From the NCBI RefSeq assembly GCF_021560035.1, contig NZ_CP074373.1:48001-112000 (forward strand): a DNA stretch of 64,000 bases, read 5' to 3'. Below, one piece after another: positions 1 through 9,425 of this stretch. The notes under the pieces are model-generated. The model ran no database searches and was not told the origin of the DNA. It worked only from the letters and a program-made list of their open reading frames with translations. Positions within the stretch are counted from its first letter, which is position 1. Each line of letters starts with the position of its first letter. Made by a program: the position numbers and the translations under genes. This DNA is from Virgibacillus sp. NKC19-16. Its GTDB lineage: Bacteria > Bacillota > Bacilli > Bacillales > Amphibacillaceae.

Positions 1-1
1 T

Positions 2-838
2 GTGCTCGTAGACGAAGCTCATGGGGTTCATTTCTCCGTTGGTGATTCCTTTCCGCCGTCAGCCTTGGACCTGGGGGCAGATGTTGTTGTTCAATCTGCC
101 CATAAAATGGCGCCTGCGATGACGATGGCTTCTTTTTTACATATGAAGTCCAGGCTTCTTTCAAAGGACCGTATCGCACATTACCTGCAGATGATCCAGT
201 CAAGCAGCCCTTCCTATCCATTGATGGCATCACTTGATATTGCGCGTGCGTTTCTAGCAATCATGAAAACAGAAGAAATAGATAACATCATCTATAGCGC
301 TTCAATGGTAAGGGAGATCCTGCAAGCCTCTGATCATTGGAGAATTCTATCTACAGATGACCCACTGAAAATAACGTTACACATGAAAAATGGCATTGCT
401 GCAAAAGATATCGCAGACCTTTTTGAAAAACAAAACATCTATCCGGAGCTTGTTACACATAATCAGATCCTATTTATCCATGGTCTCACACCGTTTCGCA
501 ACTTTCATAAACTGAAAAAAGCCGTGCAAAACGTGGGTGATCAATTAAAAAATCAGGATAATCGTGCTACAATAGAGATAACAAAGCTTTTCACGCAAGA
601 TATTCAAGAATTGACTTTGGATTATCAGGAAATGAATCAATTAAACGATAAACAATTTTCTTTTCATGAAGCAATTGGACATATAGCAGCAGAAGCGGTA
701 ATTCCATATCCGCCGGGAATTCCTGTTATTCTAAAAGGAGAAAAAATCACAGGACCGCATATCGAAATAATAGAAACCCTGGTTGAGCGGGGTGTGAAGA
801 TTCAACAAAGGGATCCAGGTATTCGGATATACACGTAA
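2..838 (+). CDS. Orn/Lys/Arg decarboxylase-family PLP protein, YaaO-like (5' truncated)
   Basis: The 5' part lies outside the window, so the GTG at position 2 is only an internal codon. The visible 278 residues are the C-terminal half of a fold-type I PLP enzyme. DEAHG (about residues 4-8) supplies the aspartate that contacts the pyridine nitrogen, and SAHK (about 32-35) carries the Schiff-base lysine. A C-terminal domain with a PPGIP turn is typical of Orn/Lys/Arg decarboxylases. It stands directly before tmk, as yaaO does in B. subtilis. Substrate cannot be told from sequence; arginine or lysine decarboxylation is the family role. The gene ends 21 bases before tmk and is probably co-transcribed with it. 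Confidence 0.85.
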   Translation: MLVDEAHGVHFSVGDSFPPSALDLGADVVVQSAHKMAPAMTMASFLHMKSRLLSKDRIAHYLQMIQSSSPSYPLMASLDIARAFLAIMKTEEIDNIIYSASMVREILQASDHWRILSTDDPLKITLHMKNGIAAKDIADLFEKQNIYPELVTHNQILFIHGLTPFRNFHKLKKAVQNVGDQLKNQDNRATIEITKLFTQDIQELTLDYQEMNQLNDKQFSFHEAIGHIAAEAVIPYPPGIPVILKGEKITGPHIEIIETLVERGVKIQQRDPGIRIYT

Positions 839-859
839 ACGACGAAGGAGATAAGACAT

Positions 860-1839
<980 letters not shown>

Positions 1840-1863
1840 AGATTTAAAAAGGGGACTGAACGC

Positions 1864-2298
1864 ATGAAAATAAGCCAGGAAATGCAAACACAAACTAAAA
1901 AAGAGTATACGCGCCCGCAATCAGCTGATACACAAGCATTTCATAAGCAGCTTCAGTCCCAAACAAAGCATCTAAAGCAGCAGGAATTACAGCAGCTCAT
2001 GAAGAATATTACAATGCAAGGGGATAAAGTGGCCCGCTTTAGGTCGTTTCGTGACATTACGAAATTCAAGCGTATGGTTAAAGATTTCCTGAAAGAAACG
2101 GTATATAATGGGCTTGATTTACAAAAATCGTATGGCTTTAATATGGAAGGACAGAATCGTAAACTAGCAGTTGTTAAGGAAGTAGACGCGAAACTCCTTG
2201 AATTAACCGAGGAAATGATGAATCAGGAAAAAAAGACGGTAGACATCCTTGGCCTCATAGGTGAGATTAAGGGACTGCTGATTAATATATATACGTGA
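1864..2298 (+). CDS. yaaR: YaaR family protein (DUF327)
   Basis: A 144-residue, mostly helical soluble protein of the DUF327 family, always found between darA and holB in Bacillaceae. The N-terminal 35 residues are Gln/Lys-rich and probably disordered, followed by helices containing RFRSFRDITKFKRMVKDFL. No catalytic motif is visible and no function is assigned to the family. A GGGG site lies just before the ATG. Its stop is preceded closely by the holB ribosome site, implying coupled expression. Confidence 0.9.
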   Translation: MKISQEMQTQTKKEYTRPQSADTQAFHKQLQSQTKHLKQQELQQLMKNITMQGDKVARFRSFRDITKFKRMVKDFLKETVYNGLDLQKSYGFNMEGQNRKLAVVKEVDAKLLELTEEMMNQEKKTVDILGLIGEIKGLLINIYT

Positions 2299-2315
2299 GA
2301 AATGGAAGGGTACTT

Positions 2316-3305
2316 ATGAAAACATGGTCTGAAGTTGCAGAGGTACAGCCTTTGGCAAGTAAAATCGTTACAAACAGCATAAAAAAAGACCGTATTTCTC
2401 ATGCGTATTTACTCCAGGGAGCACGTGGTACGGGGAAAGAGGCCATTGCTTTACTACTTGCAAAGGATTTATTTTGCGAGAATAAAACAGGGGTTGAACC
2501 CTGCAACATGTGTAATGCATGTAAGCGAATTGCTTCCGGGAACCATCCAGATGTGCATTGGATGGAGCCGGATGGGCAATCGATTAAAATAGAACAGATT
2601 AGAGACTTGCAAAAGGAGTTTACTTATTCAGGCCTTGAATCCAATAAAAAAGTGTATGTGATTAAAGGTGCTGATACGTTAACAGCTAATGCCGCAAACC
2701 GCATTCTGAAGTTTTTGGAAGAACCAAGCAGACAGACGACGGCGATAATGCTGACTGAAAATAGCCAGTGGATTATACCAACGATCAAATCCCGTTGTCA
2801 GGTGATTGATCTCAAGCCGCTAGACCCAGTTTCCTTCCAGCATCGTTTAATAGAAGAAGGGATGACGAAGGGAAATGCTGTTTTAATGAGTGCGTTAACG
2901 AATAATTTGGATGATGCGTTTGCCTGGAATGACAATGAGTGGTTTGCCACAGCAAGAAAGTTAGTGGTACAATTGGTAAGAGTCTATACAAATAATCCTG
3001 AAGATGTATTTCTGTTTATTCATAATCATTGGGTGAACCATTTCAAGGAAAGAAATGAACAGGAGCAAGGATTGGATTTATTACTTCTGGCATTTAAGGA
3101 TATTCTTTATTACCATATTGGAAATGAAGATTCCATGGTTTTTTTCGCACCGCAAAATGAAATGCTGGAAAAGGCAGCAATGACTTTTTCACAAGAGAAA
3201 CTGGTAACGGTTTTGAATGCGATTTTGCAGGCGAAAAGAAACTTGAAGCAGAATGTTCATCCGACATTAGTGATTGAACAGCTTACACTTCATATACAGA
3301 GGTGA
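2316..3305 (+). CDS. holB: DNA polymerase III delta-prime subunit
   Basis: Clamp-loader subunit that works with DnaX and HolA to place the sliding clamp on primed DNA. The protein has an AAA+ fold with a Walker A-like loop GARGTGK (35-41) and four zinc-binding cysteines (54, 63, 66, 69), the signature of delta-prime/DnaX proteins. I start at ATG 2316, preceded by GGAAGGG at 5 bases, giving 329 residues, the length of the B. subtilis protein; an in-frame GTG at 2295 overlaps yaaR but lacks a ribosome site. The end overlaps the ricT leader. Confidence 0.95.
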   Translation: MKTWSEVAEVQPLASKIVTNSIKKDRISHAYLLQGARGTGKEAIALLLAKDLFCENKTGVEPCNMCNACKRIASGNHPDVHWMEPDGQSIKIEQIRDLQKEFTYSGLESNKKVYVIKGADTLTANAANRILKFLEEPSRQTTAIMLTENSQWIIPTIKSRCQVIDLKPLDPVSFQHRLIEEGMTKGNAVLMSALTNNLDDAFAWNDNEWFATARKLVVQLVRVYTNNPEDVFLFIHNHWVNHFKERNEQEQGLDLLLLAFKDILYYHIGNEDSMVFFAPQNEMLEKAAMTFSQEKLVTVLNAILQAKRNLKQNVHPTLVIEQLTLHIQR

Positions 3306-3313
3306 TATATCGC

Positions 3314-4126
3314 ATGATTGATGTGATTGGCGTCCGTTTTAAAAAAGCGGGTAAAATATATTATTTTGATCCAGGTACAGAGGCCCTTTCTGCAAGCGAC
3401 TATGTTGTTGTGGAGACCATTCGCGGCATCGAGTTTGGAAAAGTTGTTATCAGCCATAAACAAGTCGATGAGGAAGATGTTGTCCTTCCCTTAAAGAAAG
3501 TGATTCGCAAGGCGGATGAGAAAGATAAGCATACGGTTGTGGAAAATCAGGAGAATGCAGATAAAGCCTTCAAAACCGGATCAGAGAAAATTAAAGAACA
3601 TAATCTGGATATGAATCTAGTAGAGGCAGAATATACATTTGATCGTAATAAAATTATTTTCTATTTCACAGCGGACGGGAGAGTTGATTTCCGTAATCTG
3701 GTAAAAGATCTGGCTGCCATGTTCAAAACACGTATCGAGCTAAGGCAAATTGGTGTTCGCGATGAGGCGAAAATGCTAGGCGGAATTGGCCCATGTGGTA
3801 GAATGCTTTGTTGTTCCACGTTCTTGGGAGATTTTGAACCTGTATCTATTAAAATGGCAAAAGACCAAAACCTTTCCCTGAATCCGGCAAAAATCTCCGG
3901 GTTATGTGGTCGCTTGATGTGCTGCTTGAAATACGAAAATGATGAATATGAAACAGCGAAGCGTGAATTACCGGATATTGGCCAGGCTATTAAGACGCCA
4001 TTCGGTAATGGAAAAGTAGCAGGGCTAAACATCCTTGAACGACTCGTCCAAGTCGATATCCCAGAAAAAGAACGCCAAGTTGAGTATACATTAGATGAGC
4101 TAATCGATGAAGGCATTTTAGCTTAG
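3314..4126 (+). CDS. ricT: RicT (YaaT), Fe-S protein of the RicAFT complex
   Basis: Member of the PSP1 family. With RicA and RicF it forms a complex with Fe-S clusters that stimulates RNase Y-dependent mRNA processing and influences sporulation and competence in B. subtilis. Starting at ATG 3314 (AGGTGA ribosome site) gives 270 residues. Six conserved cysteines appear in two CGRxxCC groups (161, 166, 167 and 198, 203, 204), matching the known cluster ligands. The ribosome site overlaps the holB stop, so translation is probably coupled. Confidence 0.95.
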   Translation: MIDVIGVRFKKAGKIYYFDPGTEALSASDYVVVETIRGIEFGKVVISHKQVDEEDVVLPLKKVIRKADEKDKHTVVENQENADKAFKTGSEKIKEHNLDMNLVEAEYTFDRNKIIFYFTADGRVDFRNLVKDLAAMFKTRIELRQIGVRDEAKMLGGIGPCGRMLCCSTFLGDFEPVSIKMAKDQNLSLNPAKISGLCGRLMCCLKYENDEYETAKRELPDIGQAIKTPFGNGKVAGLNILERLVQVDIPEKERQVEYTLDELIDEGILA

Positions 4127-4153
4127 GGCCACAGAATAACGGAGTGATGAGGC

Positions 4154-4507
4154 GTGAATAACAGACAAATATTTGATCAAGTTTCGGATATGGAACAGAG
4201 AATTGGGGAATTATATGAGCAACTTGGTGATTTGAAGGGACAATTGAGTAATTTGTTGGAAGAAAATCATCGCCTTGCTATGGAAAACCATAATTTGCGA
4301 AAACATTTGGATCATCCTGAGGAAGATGATGAAGCAAGAGAAGGATCCAATGAAAAGAGCCCTTCTAAGACAATTCCTGGTGAAGGCTATGATAATCTAG
4401 CCAGGTTGTATGAAGAAGGCTTTCATATCTGTAATCTGGAATTCGGTAGTCCAAGGCAAAATGCGGATTGCATATTCTGTCTTGATTTATTTAATAGAAC
4501 CAAATAA
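4154..4507 (+). CDS. yabA: Replication initiation control protein YabA
   Basis: Negative regulator of DnaA-driven initiation that links DnaA to the DnaN clamp. The 117 residues have an N-terminal leucine-zipper-like coiled coil (about 10-52), an acidic linker, and a C-terminal zinc site with H91, C93, C106 and C109. GTG start, with GGAGTGATG upstream. Last gene of the tmk operon: an intrinsic terminator follows about 10 bases later. Confidence 0.95.
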   Translation: MNNRQIFDQVSDMEQRIGELYEQLGDLKGQLSNLLEENHRLAMENHNLRKHLDHPEEDDEAREGSNEKSPSKTIPGEGYDNLARLYEEGFHICNLEFGSPRQNADCIFCLDLFNRTK

Positions 4508-4517
4508 CATATATTAT

Positions 4518-4549
4518 AGCTGCCCTAGGATCCGGGGCAGCTTTTCTTG
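4518..4549 (+). terminator. Intrinsic terminator after yabA
   Basis: AGCTGCCC (4518-4525) pairs with GGGCAGCT (4535-4542), followed by a T-rich tail. It closes the tmk-yabA transcription unit. Confidence 0.85.
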
Positions 4550-4567
4550 CATAGAAAGGGTTAGACA

Positions 4568-5314
4568 ATGGTACAGCTATATGATGACGAACGACTTGAT
4601 TATGCATTAGCAGATGAAAGCATGAAGATTATTCAAAGCCCAACAGCATTCTCCTTTTCGCTTGATGCGGTATTGCTTGCACATTTTGCCTATGTACCGA
4701 TAAAACGAGGAAGGATTTTGGATTTATGTACCGGAAACGGTATTATTCCACTGTTGCTGGCGAAGCGGACAAACGCTCACATAACGGGTGTCGAAATTCA
4801 AGAACGTATTTTTAGTATGGCGAAGAGAAATGTAAGCATGAATGAGCTAAACGGACAATTAGAAATGATCCACGGGGATTTAAAGGAAATGCAGACGGTT
4901 TTAGGACAGAGTAGTTTTGATGTGGTGACATGCAATCCGCCCTATTTTCGTACACCAAACGATACGGAGCTTAATCATAATGAATATTTGACAATCGCCA
5001 GACATGAGGTTTTCGCTACCCTGGAAGATGTTGTGAAAGCTTGTAAATTACATGTTCGACCCGGCGGGAAGGTTGCGATGGTGCACCGTCCGGGGAGATT
5101 GGTTGATATTATTACGCTTTTTCGGAAATATAAACTGGAGCCAAAACGCTTGCAGTTTATTTATCCCAAGGAAGGCAAAGATGCTAACATGTTATTAGTG
5201 GAAGGCATTCGTGATGGGAAAGCAGATTTAAAAATTTTACCTCCGCTCTATATTTACAAGGCGGATGGAACCTATACAGAAGAGGCAGAGGGTATTATCT
5301 ATGACAGAACATGA
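4568..5314 (+). CDS. trmN6: tRNA1(Val) A37 N6-methyltransferase (TrmN6/YabB)
   Basis: SAM-dependent methyltransferase of the YfiC/YabB family, predicted to methylate adenine 37 of tRNA. The 248 residues contain the SAM-binding LDLCTGNG motif (51-58), an acidic VEIQ after strand 2, and the catalytic NPPY (123-126) of N6-adenine methyltransferases. ATG start with GAAAGGG upstream. Its last 14 bases overlap yazA. Activity on tRNA-Val is inferred from family knowledge. Confidence 0.9.
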   Translation: MVQLYDDERLDYALADESMKIIQSPTAFSFSLDAVLLAHFAYVPIKRGRILDLCTGNGIIPLLLAKRTNAHITGVEIQERIFSMAKRNVSMNELNGQLEMIHGDLKEMQTVLGQSSFDVVTCNPPYFRTPNDTELNHNEYLTIARHEVFATLEDVVKACKLHVRPGGKVAMVHRPGRLVDIITLFRKYKLEPKRLQFIYPKEGKDANMLLVEGIRDGKADLKILPPLYIYKADGTYTEEAEGIIYDRT

Positions 5315-5594
5315 ACATACGGTTTATATACTTAAATGTGGCGATAATTCGTTATATACGGGGTATACGAATGATTTAGAGAACCGCTTGAACAAGCACA
5401 AAGAAGGAAATGGTGCAAAGTATACCCGTGGACGAGGGCCTTTTCAGGTTGTCTTTGTGGAGAAATTTTCAAGCAAAGAAGAAGCAATGCAGAGGGAATA
5501 CCAGATCAAACAACTTTCCCGAAACGAGAAATTTAAGTTAATTCGGGACAGGCTGAAAGAAGTGATGCAGAGTGAACATACAGAAAAGCTTTGA
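5301..5594 (+). CDS. yazA: GIY-YIG domain protein YazA
   Basis: A 97-residue single-domain GIY-YIG protein of the UPF0213/SLX1-like group. The motif appears as VYIL (8-11) and GYT (21-23), followed by the conserved arginine and a glutamate in the QREYQIK helix. It overlaps the end of trmN6 by 14 bases and the beginning of rsmI by 23 bases, so all three are translationally linked. A role in nucleic-acid cleavage is possible from the fold, but no substrate is known for this group. Confidence 0.9.
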   Translation: MTEHEHTVYILKCGDNSLYTGYTNDLENRLNKHKEGNGAKYTRGRGPFQVVFVEKFSSKEEAMQREYQIKQLSRNEKFKLIRDRLKEVMQSEHTEKL

Positions 5595-6453
5595 CGATGA
5601 GATGAATGGCGTGATATATGTTGTTCCAACACCGATCGGGAATTTGGAGGATATTACGTATCGCTCCTTAAAAATATTGGGATCTGTATCGATTATTGCT
5701 GCAGAGGATACGAGAAACACGAAAAACCTGCTCAATCATTTTGACATCGCGACACCCTTGATCAGCTATCATGAGCATAATAAGCTGGCGCGTGAGGGGC
5801 AGTTATTGGAGAGAGTCGAAAACGGCGAATCAATTGCTATTGTCAGTGATGCGGGCATGCCGGCAATCTCTGATCCGGGCTATGAGTTGGTGCAAGCTGC
5901 TACCAGCAGGGATCAGTCTGTTGTTGTCTTGCCGGGGGCGAATGCAGCCTTATGTGCGTTAGTTGGATCCGGACTGCCGCCTGCGGAGTTTTACTTTTAC
6001 GGTTTTTTGCCACGAAAAAAGAAGGACAAAATAGAAGCATTACATCGGTTGAAAGCAACTCAGGCGACGTTGCTGTTTTACGAATCACCTTATCGCCTGA
6101 AGGATACGTTAAATGTAATGAATGAGCAGCTTGGTAATCGTCAAGTTGTGATTGCGCGTGAATTGACGAAACGGTTTGAAGAATATGTTCGTGGATCAAT
6201 GGAAGAACTTATTTCCTGGGCTCAAGAAAACGAGCTCAAAGGTGAATTTTGCGTCGTTGTTGAAGGGGCTCCTTCTTCTGATCTGGAAGAGCAAGGTAAT
6301 GCGCTGTGGTGGAGCCATTTGTCGGTGATTGAACATGTGAATTACTATATGGAAGAGCGTAATTTATCCAGTAAAGAGGCGATTAAGCAAGCTTCGGTGG
6401 ATAGGAAGTTGCTGAAACGGGATGTTTATCGGGCTTATCATGTCGGGACATAG
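5572..6453 (+). CDS. rsmI: 16S rRNA (cytidine-1402 2'-O)-methyltransferase
   Basis: Methylates the ribose of C1402 in the 16S decoding centre. The 293 residues show the tetrapyrrole-methylase fold: TPIGNLEDITYRSL near residue 20, AEDTRNT, SDAGMPAISDPG (SAM site) and LPGANAAL. The GTG start gives a length and N-terminus like the B. subtilis protein; a later in-frame ATG would still keep the domain. Its stop lies in a GGGACA/TGTCCC hairpin. In B. subtilis abrB follows directly; here about 3.6 kb of other DNA intervenes. Confidence 0.94.
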   Translation: MNIQKSFDDEMNGVIYVVPTPIGNLEDITYRSLKILGSVSIIAAEDTRNTKNLLNHFDIATPLISYHEHNKLAREGQLLERVENGESIAIVSDAGMPAISDPGYELVQAATSRDQSVVVLPGANAALCALVGSGLPPAEFYFYGFLPRKKKDKIEALHRLKATQATLLFYESPYRLKDTLNVMNEQLGNRQVVIARELTKRFEEYVRGSMEELISWAQENELKGEFCVVVEGAPSSDLEEQGNALWWSHLSVIEHVNYYMEERNLSSKEAIKQASVDRKLLKRDVYRAYHVGT

Positions 6454-6471
6454 GGATAGGTTCCTTGTCCC
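6445..6471. repeat. GGGACA...TGTCCC hairpin at the rsmI stop
   Basis: GGGACA (6445-6450) with an inner AGG pairs with CCT and TGTCCC (6466-6471). There is no T-run, so termination is doubtful. I recall very similar short hairpins scattered between genes in Bacillaceae, so it may be an interspersed repeat rather than an rsmI-specific element. Confidence 0.45.
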
Positions 6472-6489
6472 GGTAAGATCTGGTCTGTG

Positions 6490-6605
6490 CGCGGAACAAA
6501 CTCCTGTGAACGCGGAATGAATCATCATGATCGCGGAACGAACACCTGCGAACGCGGGACGAACCATCATGAGCGTGGAACGAATGCTTGCGAACGCGGG
6601 ACGAG
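6490..6605. repeat. 21-bp tandem repeat, five units plus a partial one
   Basis: Units start at 6490, 6511, 6532, 6553, 6574 and (partial) 6595. Each opens with CGCGG(A/G)ACGAA or a near match, and the second half alternates between a CCTGCGAA-type and a CATCATGA-type ending, giving a 42-bp higher-order period. The period is a multiple of 3 and can be read as a 7-residue peptide repeat on the minus strand, but no ribosome site or recognisable protein supports translation. The rest of the 6454-6850 gap shows nothing else clear. Confidence 0.8.
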
Positions 6606-6850
6606 GCAATAGTCACCCCGGTAAATACGGAGATCCAAGTATCCATTTAATTCCTTGACGCAAATTGTCGGTTGTTTAATTTTTATAGGATATCAACGTT
6701 GGTCTAAATGAAGTTTAACAAAAGGGATTTATAAAAGCCCAATTCAGCAAAATGGTCAGTATCTGCTTTTGGGAAAAGTTTATTATTTTCTACTTGTGTT
6801 CTTTCGCTAAAGTGCCCGTTTCTGAATAGTCTTTTTCCGTTGGAGTCTTT

Positions 6851-7264
6851 CTAATCAAATAACTCCTTAATCCTATTAATGTCTTTTTCGCTTAACTGTT
6901 TACTCAGCGTGCTATTAAGCAACGACAACATTTCCTCTGCTAGTCGTTCCCCTTCTTCTGAAAGTAAAACATCAATAGAGCGTTTATCTTCCTCATCGGT
7001 CTTACGCTCGACCAATGACTCTCCCCGATATTTTTCCATCCTTGATACTAATCGAGACAATGCGCTATGACTCAGACCGACCTTTGGGAGCAGATCTGAT
7101 AGACGCATTTTCTTTTCGTCGGTTTGTGCAAGGAAGTATAATAAATAAAATTCATTAATACCTAATTGAAATTGATGGTGTAACGAATAGTCCATAGCTT
7201 TCAATAGGCGATCATGATATTTTGTAAGGTTAATCCAGTTTGTAAACAATTCATTATCGTTCAT
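6851..7264 (-). CDS. MarR-family transcriptional regulator, divergent from the OYE gene
   Basis: A 137-residue winged-helix regulator. The LSDLLPKVGLSHSALSRLVSRM stretch is the HTH recognition region and the following RKTDEEDKRS is the wing with the conserved DxR-type residues. I start at the ATG 7264 because AAAGGG lies 8 bases upstream; the longer reading has no ribosome site. It is transcribed away from a YqjM-like flavoprotein and shares its regulatory region, so it most likely represses that gene and itself in response to an electrophile or oxidant. Ligand unknown; no conserved single N-terminal cysteine of the OhrR type is seen. Confidence 0.88.
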   Translation of the reverse strand: MNDNELFTNWINLTKYHDRLLKAMDYSLHHQFQLGINEFYLLYFLAQTDEKKMRLSDLLPKVGLSHSALSRLVSRMEKYRGESLVERKTDEEDKRSIDVLLSEEGERLAEEMLSLLNSTLSKQLSEKDINRIKELFD

Positions 7265-7299
7265 ATTTATAACCCTTTCTGTTTCGATGTATTGACACA

Positions 7300-7308
7300 A
7301 TTATAGCA
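7300..7308 (-). promoter_or_regulatory. Extended -10 promoter of the marR gene
   Basis: On the minus strand TGCTATAAT is present (TATAAT at 7305-7300 with TG one base upstream), 36 bases before the start codon. No good -35 is seen, in line with an extended -10 promoter. Confidence 0.55.
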
Positions 7309-7319
7309 TACCGTTTAAT

Positions 7320-7400
7320 ATATGTATGTGCAAGCAAATAAATAAGCGTTTAAGTGCATACAGTATCCTTGATTTATTTTATATGCATGCGCAAGCAAAT
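7320..7400. promoter_or_regulatory. Two copies of a 20-bp imperfect palindrome, likely MarR operators
   Basis: Copy 1 at 7320-7339 and copy 2 at 7381-7400 both end in GCAAGCAAAT and begin with ATATG(T/C)ATG(T/C). The left half is an imperfect reverse complement of the right half (8 of 10 in copy 2). They lie between the divergent marR and flavoprotein genes, copy 1 just upstream of the marR -10 region and copy 2 just upstream of the flavoprotein ribosome site. Spacing, symmetry and place fit MarR binding sites. Confidence 0.65.
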
Positions 7401-7417
7401 AGTAAGGAGGTATTACA

Positions 7418-8464
7418 ATGAATAATTTACTCACCCCCTATTCCATCAAAAATTTAGAGTTAAAAAACCGCATCGTCATGTCACCGATGTGCCAGTATTC
7501 CGTTGACAAAGAAGATGGTGCTCCAAACAATTGGCATTTCGTACATTACGTTTCTAGAGCTGTCGGTGGAACAGGGTTAATTATCATGGAAATGACGAGT
7601 GTAACACCCGAGGGCCGAATTACTAATGGTGGCCTAGGTCTTTGGTCAGACCATCAAATTCCAGAATACCAACGAATCATCAGTGAGATTCACAAACACG
7701 GCGCTAAGGTCGGTATTCAAATTGCACATGCTGGACGCAAAGCTGAAGATGCCACCCAGCCTGTTGGTGCTTCCGACATTCCTGTAGAGGTTCTGCCGGA
7801 AGAAACGATGAATGGTGAACTTAAATCCCCAAGAACTTTAACTACACGAGAAGTTCAAGAAACCGTTCAACAGTTTAAAGAAGCTACGGAACGAGCTGTT
7901 AAAGCAGGGTTTGACACGATTGAGTTACATGGTGCTCACGGTTATCTATTGCATCAATTTATGTCACCAAGCATCAACAACCGCGCCGATGAATATGGAA
8001 AAGACTTAGCGCTTTTTGGAGAAGAAGTGGTTAGAGCAGTTAAAAGTGCCATGCCTAAAACGATGCCTCTCATTATGCGGATGTCTGCCATTGAATACGT
8101 GGACGATGGCTATGATTTATCGCATTCGATAAAAATGGCTAACCGTTTTAAAGAAGCAGGTGTGGATCTTTTCCATGTATCCAGTGGTGGTGAAGGCCCT
8201 CCAGGAAAAAGCAAGCCAAAAAATACCCCGGGGTATCAAGTTCCTTTTGCACGTGAATTTAAAAAGCAACTAGGTCTTCCGGTTATTGCAGTTGGGAAAT
8301 TAAGTGACCCTGCCCTTGCAGAAGCAACGATCTCTAATGGAGATGCTGAACTTGTGGCTATCGCACGAGGCATGCTCAATGATCCTTACTGGGGATTACA
8401 CGCAGAAAAGGCATTGTCTCGTAAGGTAAATCCTCCTTTTCAATACGCAAGGGGGATACGGTAA
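7418..8464 (+). CDS. Old yellow enzyme family NADPH dehydrogenase (YqjM/NamA-like)
   Basis: FMN-dependent ene-reductase, 348 residues, TIM barrel. The N-terminal SPMCQYS motif (near residue 25) carries the cysteine typical of the YqjM class, which tunes the flavin. HxxH substrate ligands lie in ELHGAHGYLLHQFMSP, and the SSGGEG, KLS and AIARGMLNDP segments bind the FMN phosphate. AAGGAGG stands 8 bases before the ATG. Members reduce alpha,beta-unsaturated aldehydes, ketones and nitro compounds; control by the adjacent MarR protein would make it an inducible detoxification gene. Confidence 0.93.
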   Translation: MNNLLTPYSIKNLELKNRIVMSPMCQYSVDKEDGAPNNWHFVHYVSRAVGGTGLIIMEMTSVTPEGRITNGGLGLWSDHQIPEYQRIISEIHKHGAKVGIQIAHAGRKAEDATQPVGASDIPVEVLPEETMNGELKSPRTLTTREVQETVQQFKEATERAVKAGFDTIELHGAHGYLLHQFMSPSINNRADEYGKDLALFGEEVVRAVKSAMPKTMPLIMRMSAIEYVDDGYDLSHSIKMANRFKEAGVDLFHVSSGGEGPPGKSKPKNTPGYQVPFAREFKKQLGLPVIAVGKLSDPALAEATISNGDAELVAIARGMLNDPYWGLHAEKALSRKVNPPFQYARGIR

Positions 8465-8507
8465 AAAAGGTGGGTAACTATATAATTAAAAATAGAGGGC
8501 TTGTAAA

Positions 8508-9425
8508 ATGATAGGTAACAAAGTGTTTATAACTGGGGCTACAGGATATATTGGTGGATCAATTGCTGTAAAATTAATGGATTTAGGTTATCAAGTAACA
8601 GGGTTAGTCAGATCAATGGATGGTGCAAAAAAATTAAAAGAGATAGGGATCATTCCACACCATGGCGACTTATATGATTATGAACCATTAATGTCTGCAG
8701 TTAAACAGGCTGATATTGTTATTAATGCTGCGGATGCAGAGAACTCTTATGCAGTAGCTACTATTCTTACGGCCTTAGAAGGTACTGGGAAAACATTTGT
8801 TCACATTAGTGGTTCAAGCATCGTTAGTGATAAGGCAGCTGGCGAATATAGTCCCCAGGTTTATCATGAAGAAACAATTGATCCTTCTCCTGAAAAAATA
8901 GCCTGGTTTTCCCTTAATCAGATGATAGTTAAAGCTGCAAATAGGAGTATTCGTACGATTGTCATTTGCCCTACCCTAATTTATGGAGAAGGAAGAGGAA
9001 TAAAAAGGGACAGCAATCAGGTACCTGGAATGATTCGTGTTGCCCTGGAAAGGGGAGCAGCCCATCATGTTGGAAAAGGTAAAAATGTATGGTCCACTGT
9101 TCATATTGATGACCTTGTAGACCTTTTTCCATTAGCATTGGAAAATGCCCCCTCAGGGTCGCTTTTCTTCGCTGGAAATGGTGAGGTATCCTTTAAAAAG
9201 ATCGCCGAAAAGATAAACGAAACTTTTGAATTAGGAACACAAACAAAAAGCATGACCATAGACGATGCTATCGGCGAATGGGGAGCAGAGGGAGGACATT
9301 ACGCTTTTAGTTCCAATAGCAGGATAAGTGCTGAAAAAGCTAGGATAATGCTTGGATGGAAGCCAAAAGGTAAACCAGTATTAGAGGACATAGCGAACGG
9401 CTATTACAAAAGAATAATTGAGTGA
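8508..9425 (+). CDS. NAD(P)-dependent epimerase/atypical SDR protein
   Basis: A 305-residue extended short-chain dehydrogenase. The Rossmann motif GATGYIGG (near 10-17), HGDLYD, the strand VINAAD and a VHIDDLVDLFPLAL segment are as in NmrA/epimerase-type SDRs. The canonical YxxxK is not evident (the region reads WFSLNQMIVKAAN), so it may be non-catalytic or use another arrangement. It lies 43 bases after the old yellow enzyme gene with weak ribosome signal, and may share its transcript. Substrate unknown. Confidence 0.82.
   Translation: MIGNKVFITGATGYIGGSIAVKLMDLGYQVTGLVRSMDGAKKLKEIGIIPHHGDLYDYEPLMSAVKQADIVINAADAENSYAVATILTALEGTGKTFVHISGSSIVSDKAAGEYSPQVYHEETIDPSPEKIAWFSLNQMIVKAANRSIRTIVICPTLIYGEGRGIKRDSNQVPGMIRVALERGAAHHVGKGKNVWSTVHIDDLVDLFPLALENAPSGSLFFAGNGEVSFKKIAEKINETFELGTQTKSMTIDDAIGEWGAEGGHYAFSSNSRISAEKARIMLGWKPKGKPVLEDIANGYYKRIIE

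Noticed and set aside
6383..6646. Minus-strand frames through the 21-bp repeats
   Set aside because: Their peptides are just the repeat translated; two frames are open at once and no ribosome site exists.
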